This document shows positions 22,580-33,100 of a stretch of 64,000 bases of DNA, one piece after another. Position 1 is the first letter of the stretch. Every line of letters starts with the position of its first letter. Location: assembly GCA_021229015.1 (NCBI GenBank), contig CM037785.1, positions 35,823,062 through 35,887,061 of the forward strand, written 5' to 3'. The stretch is from Solen grandis. Lineage: Eukaryota; Mollusca; Bivalvia; Adapedonta; Solenidae. The translations under genes were made by a program, and so were the position numbers. The notes under the pieces are model-generated. The model worked only from the letters and a program-made list of their open reading frames with translations. It ran no database searches and was not told where the DNA came from.

Positions 22580-23798
22580 CTATAAGAAATTCAAAATCAG
22601 TATTATTTATATACACATACTGTATCAGATATCAGTACATGTATTAGATAAGATCTTGTTGCCTGAACCGAAACATTGGTCGTTTTCTGTATAATCCTTG
22701 CTTTCTAAATACATTTTTTTAATTTATATTCTAGATATTTTTTTAACGAATAACTAACCTATTACATGAAACTTTGATTTATAAATATATATATATATTT
22801 TTTTTTTTGAGAATGAAATGAACCCCGCATACCTTTCCTGGTCCAGATCAACTTGTGCTCCATCTCATATAGCACGTGAGCGTGGGTAGATTCGCCGCAC
22901 GTGCAGTATCTTGGGTTCTTACCCCACGTGACCATGATAAACCTAGGTGTGGCTGGGAAGGGTCTTGGGACCACGTCCAGATCAGGCAGCTTAGGGAGGT
23001 CCGGCCGGATACCTGTAGTGTGTGGTAAGATATTGAAATGTGTAGGATATCAGGAGAGGAAATGAATCATTTTCTAGCTGATTAAATTACTTGTAAACCC
23101 AATAAACAAACACATTACCTGTATAATAAAAGTATTGCATGAACATAACTTCTTGTTGTGTTGATTATATGAAACGATAATCACTGTTTAACACCAATAT
23201 TTCGGTAAAACTTGCCTTTGTCAAGGAAAAACATGAATTTCAACAATAATATGACGACTGTAATAACGTTTATAATATGTAGTGGCTTTAAAACTTATGT
23301 TTTTTTTTCTTCTTCTTTGTTTTCTTTAACAAAGGCAAATATTGCCGAAATATTGGTAAAGAGTGTCTTTAATTGTTAATTAAATTATTTCCCTCCAATA
23401 AACCTTAATATTTATTGCTAAAGAAAACTATTGTAAATTCAAACATTTTTTTATTTATCTTATTTATGTTTAGAAGTATAAGATTCCCTTATATTTCGTC
23501 TTAAATGGACATACATGAATGTGCAATCAAAAAAAAAATCAAAAAAATAAAATCAGCACTGATTCGAATGATAACGTCTCAGTTGTAAGTCTTCAATGCG
23601 TGAGTGCATTGATCGCTTGACAACATATACAAATGCGAAAACTGAGTATGAAAACTTCTTGTACTATTCCAATTTCAGGTAAAAACTTTTAGAATATTTC
23701 GTCTCCTGTTATTTTAGAAATACTAGTCATTAAAGAAATAACAAACCTCTAAAAATTCTCCAAATGGATCTCTTGAAAAAAAATTCTGTCTCATCCAT
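22404..23798 (-). CDS. Unrecognised 135-residue protein, three exons
   Basis: Exons (minus strand): 23798-23747, 23012-22833, 22579-22404; 408 bp including stop, joined through phase 1 and phase 1 introns with GT-AG ends. The protein starts MDETEFFFKRSIWRIFR and has a Pro-rich stretch (RPDLPKLPDLDVVPRPFPA). A compact middle carries FIMVTWGKNPRYCTCGES and a Cys-X-Cys pair. An Ile/Glu-rich segment follows (EIVSNPGIKEIELKTKG), then a run of eleven Asp residues, and it ends VLHIYARSC. There is no signal peptide or membrane helix, so probably cytosolic or nuclear. I do not recognise the family. Evidence for reality: three well-formed exons join in one open frame, the ATG context is good (ACAATGG), and promoter-like sites lie just upstream. 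The weakest point is the GTTTGT donor of exon 1. Confidence 0.65.
22833..23012 (-). CDS. 135-residue protein, exon 2 (core)
   Basis: 180 bp with acceptor CACTACAG and donor GTATGC. Encodes the most protein-like part, with TPRFIMVTWGKNPRYCTCGE and HAHVLYEMEHKLIWTRK. GC content is well above the flanking introns, as expected for coding sequence. Confidence 0.7.
23194..23356. mobile_element. Hairpin MITE in intron 1 of the small gene
   Basis: Left end CCAATATTTCGGTAAAAC...GCCTTTGT and right end ACAAAGGCAAATATTGCCG...AATATTGG are inverted copies. The internal text (ATATGACGACTGTAATAACG) resembles the arms of the hairpin at 16895-17075, so both belong to one family. Confidence 0.65.
23747..23798 (-). 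CDS. 135-residue protein, exon 1
   Basis: ATG at 23798-23796 in the context TTTACAATGG; encodes MDETEFFFKRSIWRIFR and ends in phase 1 before GTTTGT. It was chosen as first exon because its phase fits exon 2 exactly and it lies just below an ETS/CRE-containing segment. The alternative is that exon 2 is joined to an unseen upstream exon. Confidence 0.5.
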
Positions 23799-23835
23799 TG
23801 TAAACTAAACGTTGTTATGGAGGTAAGCGTACGCA

Positions 23836-23869
23836 ACTTCCGGAACGTCTTTAACGTCAAATGACGTCA
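23836..23869 (-). promoter_or_regulatory. Candidate promoter with ETS and CRE motifs
   Basis: About 40-70 bases upstream of the ATG at 23798 are a CCGGAAGT ETS-type site (minus strand, 23843-23836) and a perfect TGACGTCA cyclic-AMP response element (23862-23869). Such pairs are common in TATA-less promoters of widely expressed animal genes, which suggests a housekeeping role for the small gene. Motifs are seen; promoter function is inferred. Confidence 0.5.
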
Positions 23870-24172
23870 CGTAAGAAGTAAAACAGCTACCATCAATACT
23901 ACCGGAGATGGAATCATCGATAAGATAACTATGCATGTTATTATTACATTCAATATTTTAAGATACTGGAACAAAAAACACTACATTTTCTATCAAGCAT
24001 GATATTTGCGTGTTGGTTTTGGTGTCATATGACATTTGCCTCTGTTGAGTAACGCTGGGTTCAGACTTATAACAATTTCATGTAACAGTCTCTCAGTGTC
24101 TTGAGCTCTTTAATTGAATTTGGCTACCACTGTCACCTACCGGCTCCACTGATAGAGTTGTTGCTGTTGTTG

Positions 24173-24375
24173 TTGTATTGGGGTTTACCGTCGCTGCGAT
24201 AGTATTTCAATCATATAGCGACGTCCAGCTAATTACAGGTGGAGGAAGACCCCGAGTACACAGAGGTATCCGGGTAGAACCACCGACCTACCGCAAGCCA
24301 GCTGGAAGGCTTCATCACATGAAAAATCCGAAGTCCCTACCGGGATTCGAACCCACAGCGGTGAGGGGCTGAGAG
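24173..24375 (-). mobile_element. Second SINE family copy (GGATTCGAACCCACA type)
   Basis: Shares CAGCTAATTACAGGTGGAG, ACCACCGACCTACC, CAAGCCAGCTGGAAGGCTTC and a tRNA-like GGATTCGAACCCACA with copies at 39984-40218, 42985-43230 and 51537-51772, plus a decayed one near 21005-21205. On the minus strand the head reads as a tRNA-like sequence with a GTGGGTTCGAATCC B box. Confidence 0.75.
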
Positions 24376-24424
24376 ATTTGTAGTCCAGCTGATAGAGTGA
24401 TTAGGCCGTTCGACTCGTAACATG

Positions 24425-25012
24425 TTTTCGTTTTAGCCCACCTGAGAACGTAGTGCACTTTTAGGCGTCCGTCCGTCGTCCACAATTGTTTCAAACGATA
24501 TTTCCTCTGAAACCACCCGGCCAAATTTGATGAAACTTGCCTGTGATGTCCTTGCATGAAGTTCTACCTAAGTTGTTAAAATGGTTCCGGTTCATTACAT
24601 ATCTGGAACAAAGGAGTTTAAAATAGATTTTAAAGTGAAATATTTAAAAATCTTCTTCCCCGAAATCACAAGGCAAAAAGCTAAGGTATTTGGTGTGTGG
24701 CATTGTCTAGTTGACCTTTTTTAAAGTTTGTTCAAATCATGACGACAGGGCCAAAATTGGCCACGCCGTAGATGTCACTTGATTTTACATAGACTTATAT
24801 AAGAAAAAACTAGAAACATCTTCATCTCAGAAACCACAAGGCCTGAAGTTTTTATATTTGGTGTGTAACATGGCTCAGTGGACCTCTACCAAGTTGTTCA
24901 AATCATAACCCTTGGGTTAAAATTGATCTGCCCCAGGGGTCACTTGATTTTATATTGACTTATATAGGAAAAAAAAAAATCTTTTTTTTGGCAATGTTTC
25001 TCAGGTAAGCAA
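24425..25012. repeat. Pearl-like element in reverse orientation
   Basis: Starts with CCCACCTGAGAACGTAGTGC and GGCGTCCGTCCGTCGTCC, the reverse of the GACGG tail seen at the ends of other copies. Two to three diverged units of about 175 bp follow, sharing CTCAGAAACCACAAGGC, TTTGGTGTGTA and GTCACTTGATTTTA(C/T)AT. Confidence 0.55.
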
Positions 25013-26022
25013 CTCTTTTTTGCGCTTATTGTGTAAGGGATGGTAAGGGATGGCACGTTTGTTTGTTGGGTTTAACGTCCCACAGACAGTACTTCAGCCA
25101 TTTGGAAACGACGTATACAGATATAGTGCTGCCACACTGCTGTATCACACTGTAGACATGTAGCATGATACCACACCCGGTCACATTATCTTGACACCAG
25201 GCAAACCAGTCCTGCAACTACCCTTATATGCTGAGCGCCAAGCAAGGGAGCTATAACAGTACCATTTTTTTACGACTTGTCGCGGCCGGGGATCGAACCC
25301 ACGACCTCCCGCACCCGAGGCAGACGCTCTAACCACTCGACCACCGGGGACGGTAGGTATGGCTCGTTATCAGAATAATGTGACTGAATGTGGTAGCATG
25401 ACATTTGTCTACGGTGGGATATGGCAGTAAGGCAGCACTATATTATGTCTGAAATTGACGAAGTCTCCAAAACACTTATTTATATAAGACTGTAACTTAA
25501 TCTTATGTTTTACTAAATCTTTTAAATCGTAATGCGCCAATTTTGCGTTAACTGCGCGCGCAACGCAATATTGGAGCGGTCATATCAGCTTTACTTTATA
25601 TAAATAAGGAAATACCAAAATTTCCTTCGAGAAATAAACATATATTTGAAATAAACTAACATCAGAAGTGGTTTAAAAAATGTAAAGATAAAATAAACAT
25701 AACAAGAAACGATTAAAACAATTGTTTTAATGGGCGGCTTTCAATAAACATACTGTCCTGAGGCTCCATCTTTCCCTCTTCTGTCGTTTTGACCCTATAA
25801 TCTAACCCGTTTAGTAGGTCTATGATTTAAAAAATAAAAAAGGAAGTAAATACAAATTAAGAAACGCAAAATAATGGATATATGAAATAATGTCAATTAA
25901 AAATTGAAAATATCAAATAATTTTATTATCGAAATTATATTCTAAATTCAAACGTTATTAACAAAAATATAATGACACTTAAGTTTAAACACCACTTATC
26001 TATATTCACTATTCTATCAATT
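25013..26022. other. Intergenic/terminal intron, SINE then AT-rich sequence
   Basis: Holds a tRNA-headed SINE at 25058-25355 and a reversed fragment of the same family to about 25450. A GC-rich palindrome-like patch (GCGTTAACTGCGCGCGCAACGC) lies near 25545. AT-rich sequence then runs up to the N gap. The missing last exon of GLG1 was looked for here and not found. Confidence 0.45.
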
Positions 26023-26122
26023 NNNNNNNNNNNNNNNNNNNNNNNNNNNNNNNNNNNNNNNNNNNNNNNNNNNNNNNNNNNNNNNNNNNNNNNNNNNNNN
26101 NNNNNNNNNNNNNNNNNNNNNN
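26023..26122. other. Assembly gap (100 N)
   Basis: A run of exactly 100 N, usually a placeholder for a gap of unknown length. It directly abuts a tandem repeat array (26123 onward), which probably broke the assembly, and it lies downstream of the last visible GLG1 exon. Confidence 0.95.
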
Positions 26123-26828
26123 AAATAATATAAGGGGTGTAACTCCTGACCTAATGGTCCAATATCAGCCAAAATTGAACTTGGCTGAGATTTTTTGGTT
26201 ATAAACAATGTCATTAAGTTTGAATGCAATTGCTAAAGAAATGAAGATGCTAGAGTGCAAACAATGTGAAATCTGCCTTTTTTGAATTTTAAAAGGGGCA
26301 TAACTCCTGACCTATGGTAGATATCAGCCATAATCGAATTGCCGGATTTTATGGTTATAAACATGTTATAAGTTTGAAGATAATTGCTCATGAAATGAAG
26401 ATGCTAGAGTGCAAACAATGTGAAATCTGGCTTTTTGGAATTTTAAAAGGGGCATAACTCCTGACCTAATGGTACGATATCAGCCATAATCGAAATTGGC
26501 CGTGATTCTATGGTTATAAACATTGATATAAAGTTTGAAGATAATTGCTCATGAAATGAAGATGCTAGAGTGCAAACAATGTGAAATCTGGCTTTTTGGA
26601 ATTTTAAAAGGGGCATAACTCCTGACCTAATGTTCCGATATCAGCCATAATGGAACTTGGCCGAGATTTTATGGTTATAAACATTGTTTTAAAGTTTGAA
26701 GATAATTGCTCATAAAATGAAGATGCTAGAGTGCAAACAAACAAATTGTGGACGACGGACAGACGACGGACATTCATCGATCCTAAAAGCTCATCCTGAG
26801 CACACGTGCACAGGTGAGCTAAAAAGCA
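26123..26828 (+). repeat. Pearl-like tandem array, ~160-bp units
   Basis: Four units share GGGGCATAACTCCTGACC, ATATCAGCCATAAT, TTTATGGTTATAAAC and GAAGATGCTAGAGTGC at about 26130, 26293, 26452 and 26611. The array ends in GACGACGGACAGACGACGG and a palindromic GAGCACACGTGCACAGGTGAGC end. It is cut on the left by the N gap. Confidence 0.8.
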
Positions 26829-27014
26829 AAGTGTATTGTGCAAAGGTAAAACCTGTATTTTTAACCTCACTCAGCTTCCTTCTAGGGCCTGCATTCTTTG
26901 CCAAGGCATAAAAACACGCCTTTATGAGGTTAAGGATGAAGAAAAATCAAGTGCTTAATATCCTTTTACTTATACTAGTATGGAATATGGTCGGAGAAAA
27001 ACGGAGAGACTCAC

Positions 27015-27121
27015 CTTGGCAGCAAATTCCCATAACGTTTTACGCTGGGCAAGGAGTCTGTTACATTTTGGTTTCAGTTTATCCGGGTAATCTTCTAGAA
27101 TGCTTAGTAGACAAGACATCT
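27015..27121 (-). CDS. GLG1: GLG1 exon, last one visible
   Basis: Enters in phase 1 (GGCAAAA joined to AG ATG) and ends AAG in phase 0 before GTGAGT. Encodes MSCLLSILEDYPDKLKP, then CNRLL and LWEFAAK, the final Cys-rich repeat that in the family directly precedes the membrane-spanning exon. Confidence 0.9.
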
Positions 27122-30100
27122 CTGGAAGAAAAAAACAACAACAAAAGGATGAATGGAAAGGTTTTTATGTGAATAAAAATATCATGATGCTAGACATTTT
27201 CTACTTTTACCCTGTATATGCATCTGGAAATGGACAGTCAGTGAAGGAGAAGGTGTCATGTACCGTATAATAGATAATTTTATTGCTGTGAGATTTCATT
27301 TTATATGAGTTATATTTTTACATATTCAAAGTGTCAGTAAAAATTTAGCTCATTTAAATTTTTCAACAGTACATAGTATATACATGGTAATCCTTGGCAT
27401 AAAACTAGTGTCACTTTATTTTCCATTTAAAGCATATTGCATGTTTATATAAATTGTAAAGACTGGTTGAAATCACACTTATTAAAATCAAAGCGTGCAG
27501 TCATGAGTCAACAACATCATGGGAAAGTACTTTTCCAAAATAGCAGCAATTCTATATAAGCCGTTATGCAAATGTTACGTAACATTGACCGAGTCTTTGC
27601 ATCCAATCGTATCACAGCCTTGCGTAATCAATTTTTCATGCTTCCTTAAAACGGAGTTAACATCGAGGACTTTGATGGAGGGGTTGGCATATTGACAGAA
27701 TCTTTTTTTAATTAATCTTAGAAAACAGAAAGATGGGTTGATAATTATCGTATTGTAGGATATATATCGTAATTTTGTCGGTAATTTAGTTTGCTTGTGC
27801 TCTTAATTTTGTCTTCAACTGGACTTACAGCAAGCAGTCTGATTATCGTAAATCACAACTTAACTAATGACTGTCTGTTGATTCTCTCAGCAATTAAATA
27901 ATTATCATATCTGGCAGCATCCTTCATTCACCAATACAATCAGTGTAATTTGCTGAAAACCTGCTCAACACTTCAACTCTTAAGTGTCAAATGTCACAAC
28001 TTCCATAACTGTGAAATACACAGGTGAAGGTCGTGTCAAAGACTGCTTATCGATTTTGTTTATGTTCAAGGAATTATCGCATAAGCAAAACTGATAATCA
28101 GACTGATTGCTTAGGTGATTCACAGAAATAAAAATCAATGCGACAAATTAACAAGAGGGCCATGATGGCCCTGAATCGCTCACCTGATTATAAATGAGCA
28201 ACATATGTTGGATTTTTCATATTGACCTACATTTTGACATCACATGACCCACTTTAAAGCTTGACCAAGATTTATGGAAACAGACATTCCGACCAACTTT
28301 CATGAAGATTGGGCCAAAAATGTGGCCTCTAGAGTGTTAAAAGGTTTTTCTAAGATTTGACCTCATGACCTACTTTTTGAACCCACATGGCCCAATTTCG
28401 AACCTGTCCAAGATTTTATGGAAACAAACATTCTGACCAAGTTTCATAAAGATTGGGCGAAAAAAGTGGCCTCTAGAGTGTTAACAAGGTTTTTCAAAGA
28501 TTTGACCTCATGACCTACTTTTTGACCCCACATGACCCAAATTTGAACTTGTCAAAGACTTTATGGAAACAAACATTCTGACCAAGTTTCATAAAGATTG
28601 GGCCAAAAATGTGGCCTCTAGTGTGTTAACAAGGTTTTACTAAGATTTGACCTCGTGACCTACTTTTTGACCCTACATGACCAAAATTCGAACTTGTCAA
28701 AGACTTTATGGAAACAAACATTCTGACCAAGTTTCAAAAAGATTGGGCCAAAAATGTGGCCTCTAGAGTGTTAACAAGGTTTTACTAAGATTTGACCTCG
28801 TGACCTACTTTTTGACCCTACATGACCCAATTTCGAACTTGTCCAAGATTTTATGGAGACAAACATTCTGACCAAGTTTCATGAAGATTGGCCAAAAAAT
28901 ATGGCCTCTAGAGTGTTAACAAGCCAAATTGTTGACGACGAACGACGCACGACGGACGAAGGGCGATCACAAAAGCTCACCTTGAGCACGTTGTGCTCAG
29001 GTGAGCTTAAAAAAATTGGAGCCACTTTAAATAAACTCGAGCCATTGACGCATGACAGCGGAGGCCCTGGGTTCTCCTGAAAATGTCCATAACATTGGAC
29101 CAGCAACATGAAAGAGTTTACGTGCGGTTGATTTATGAGGGTAAATTTTACGAATTGTGTCTGGGTCATAAAAAATAGTAAAAATTGGCAGCACTTAAAA
29201 AAATACCCGTTATAAGGTACATATACATTCAGGAGTGTATTACATGAACAGAAATTTCTGAAACATTTCAATAAAGGTTACTTAGCTTTACTTTTCATAA
29301 TAGAAGTTACTTTCTAAAGATGCCTTGTGCAGCAAAATGGTAAACAAACATGGCAGACATGATATGTTTTCAGATGTTAAATAAACATTTCTTGCTATGG
29401 AAAAACATATTTTGAATGTGTTTGATGTTCTAACAAGTCTGCCACAGAATCGAACCTTGGACACACTGGTGAGAAGCTCAGTGTGTTACCACTATGCTAT
29501 CCTGGCTTTTCTATCGACTAACCTACTCACAATGGTGTGTCTGGGTAATGAATGGATAAAACTAGAACTATCACTGAAGCTCTTTCACAGAACAAGAGCT
29601 GTCAGAGGACAGCACACTCGACTATTCAAAATGCTTGTTGGTAAATCAAATGAAATCAATTTTAATTCTTGTCCTTCAAATACTCTGCATATAATAATAG
29701 TCAAAAATGATAAACCTTGATAGTTTGATACCCCTAAATATATTTATGAAGTCTAAAATCAATCCCATGCCTTGTTACTGAGACATAAGCTTAATAACAT
29801 TGACCATGCAAAACTTAAGCCAAATATCCAAGTTAGAAAAGGGCCATAATTTGCAAAAAAATTCAGTCCAAGAGTTATCCTCCTTGGTTTTCTAGTTGCC
29901 CTGAACACATTCCTAAACTTTCTTGTCAATACCATAAACAATTTTTGAGATATAAGCTGAATAGTAGCTTGCATGTAATACTTAAACCAAAAAGTCTAAG
30001 TCAAAAAGTGGCCCTAATCTGCATAATATTCAATCAAAAAACTATGTGCCATTATAGTATGATACATTTGAACATATTGAAAAAGTTTCAAATCAAAAAC

Positions 30101-33100
30101 TTGTGCCTGGTTACTAAACTAGAGCTATCACTGAAGGTGATTAATACCCCCGCAAAATACTTTAATGCAGGAGAAACCAGACTTCAGGCAGAGCATAGAT
30201 AAGAACCTGTATACATAGTATATTGGTTGTGATATTAATAAGTAAAGTTTTTATTTAAAGTTGATAGAGAGTCAATAATGGTTGTTTGTCACAGTAGTTT
30301 AAAAATATAAGGTTACAGTTCTTGGACACTGCACTTCTCCTAGTCACCATCTGTTTACATTTTAAGTTTCAAGTATATACCATGTATAATATTCGAGTTA
30401 TGTTCAGGACAAGAAAAACAAGAAAAAGTAACAAAGGGAAATAACTCTGTAATTACTCTAGATAGAGTTATGGTTCTTGTGCACTGCACTTCCTCATAGT
30501 GTGGTTGACCATTGTATGAAATTGTTTTGAAATCCAACCAGTAGTTTACAAGTTATACTCTGGACAAGGAAAAGTAACTAAGGGCAATAACTCTGTAATT
30601 CCTATAGATAGAGTTATGGTTCTTGTGCACTGCACTTCCTCTCATTGTGCTTGACCATTGTATGAAATTGTTTTGAAATCCAATCAGTACCTTACAAGTT
30701 ATACTCCGGACAAGGAAAAAATACAAAGGGCAATAACTCTGTAATTACTCTAGATAGAGTTATGGTTCTTGTGCACTGCACTTCCTCATATTGTGGTTGA
30801 CCATTGTATGAAATTGTTTTGAAATCAAACTTGTACTTTTCAAGTTATGCTCCGGACAAGGAAAAGTAACAAAGGGCAATAACTCCATAATAAGTCAAGA
30901 TGGAGTTATGGTTCTTGTGCACTGCACTTCCTCTCCATGTGCTTGATCATTGCATGAAGTTGTATTGAATTCCAACTTGTGGTTTTCAAGTTATGCTCCG
31001 GACAAGGAAAATGCAACGGACCGCTGGACCGACCGACCGACCGACCGACCACCGGGTGACTCCTATATACCCCCCCAAACTTTGTTTCGGGGGTATAAAT
31101 ATAAGCATGAAATCTCTTGCATGCAAAACTTTAACCAATATTTCTAAGTTAAAAGGGGCCATAATTTGTAATATATTCCATCAAGCGTTATCTTCCTTGA
31201 TAGTGCGATTCCCCTAAGCATATTTAAGTTGTTTCAAAATTGCATGCCTGGATGCTGAGATATAAGCATAAGAGTATCTTGCATGCAAAACTTTAACCAA
31301 AATTTCAAAGTTAAAAAGGGGCAATAATTTGTAATATATTCCATCAAGAGTTATCTACCATAGTTGTCTGATGCCCCTACACATATTCATAAACTTTCAA
31401 GTCAATACCATGAATGATTATTGAAATATAAGGCTGATAACCTTTATTAGGAACTGGATATTTTACTGTTCTCGTACAGAGTGAAATTTCATGTAGTGGT
31501 ATTAGTTTACAAAGCATTAAATAAACTAACTCCTGATTATATACTGAACTTCTTACAACCATGTGCAATAACAATTTTTTGTTAAGATCTCAAGAAAACA
31601 ACAAATAAACATATGATAAACCGGACACAGAATTCTTAAAGAAAAGTTTTGGACATACTGGCGCTTCAGTATGGAATGGTTTGCCTAATGTATTAAAAAG
31701 ATTGCTTCATCATTTCATCCAATGCCTTTAATTATTATTCCTTGTTTCGGGTATCGGAACTTAATATGTTTCATACATTTGAACCTAAGTTTGTCAAACT
31801 ATTACCATGTCAAAAAATAGCATGGACATCACTGAACAACAAGGTATAATGTATTGTGAATATATGGGTAAACGTCTGAATGATATGTACAATTCGTTTG
31901 CTATAAATGTATCAAATATTACGCCTTGTTTCTTGTTCTTGATGTTAATATTGGGTTTCTGCTCAGAGATTTGAAATATTTTCAATGATATGCAAGCAGA
32001 TGATTCCTCTCCATTCTCATCATCACTTTTTACATCATTTTCATCATTACCATCATCATCTGCATAAATATGCAAAGTGATTTCTATTTAGAACTTAAGA
32101 CTTGTTTTTATTTTGTTTGTTTGTTGTTGTTGTTGTCACCATTTTGTACATAACATTAATGTTTTATGTCAGAAGGCCTCGTGTAAAGAAGTTATACTTA
32201 TAATGTTTGTAAACTTACTGAGCTACCTTCTATAAATAAAGATTTTATTATCATTATTATTATTATTATAGTAGCTTGCATGCAAAACTTTAACCAAATT
32301 TTCTAAGGCATGCAAAACTTTAACCAAAATTTCTAAGTTAAAAAGGGGCCATGATTCATATTAAATTCAATCAAGAGTTATCTACCTTGGTTGTCTGATG
32401 CCCCTGAACATATTCATAAACTTTCAAGTCAATACCATAAATGGATATTGAGATATAAGGTTGATAGTAACTTTAACCAAAACTGCAACGCCACCACCAA
32501 CACAAGGGTGACGAATAGTCCAGCTAAAAAGCGTTAAAACTCTTACAAAATTCTTGACAGTTATCTGCACTTGTCTGTTGATTGGTCATATGATAAATCA
32601 TTATTCCAAGTGTGAAGGCCTTATCAACAAAAGTTGACAAAGTTCATGTAATGAGAAAGTAGGTCTTGATGTAATGGGACAGGACGGGACGCAAAAAGTG
32701 CAATTCCTTTATAGCCCAAATTCAACCTGTATCAGAGGTGTATCAGAGGTACAATAAGCTTCTTTCTACTAAAAAAGCCACAAGACAACTTACTTTTGCC
32801 CTCGCCTGTTTCTACATCCTGACAGAAGCGAGACAGATCCTCTATACAGGCGGTGTACAACAGCGAGTCAATATGGACGTCAACATGGGCCTCCTCGACT
32901 ATACGTGACACCTCCTGTAGGAACAGTTAAACTATTACAGTGAGTGGCAGATTAATCAAAACTAAGGAGGTTGTGATGATCAATGACAGCAATTTCTATC
33001 CTTGCAGACTCAACATGGATAAAAAGTTTATGTAAATGACAAAAATAAAATCCTTTCATTTAGAACACCTTTCTTATTTGGAAAAGAGAAGGAAAAACAA

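Noticed and set aside
26017..26229. 70-codon frame containing X residues
   Set aside because: It runs through the N gap and a tandem repeat unit; no coding evidence.
28150..29012. Regularly spaced repeats resembling a CRISPR-like array
   Set aside because: The whole 145-bp unit is repeated with no unique spacers, and the host is a eukaryote.
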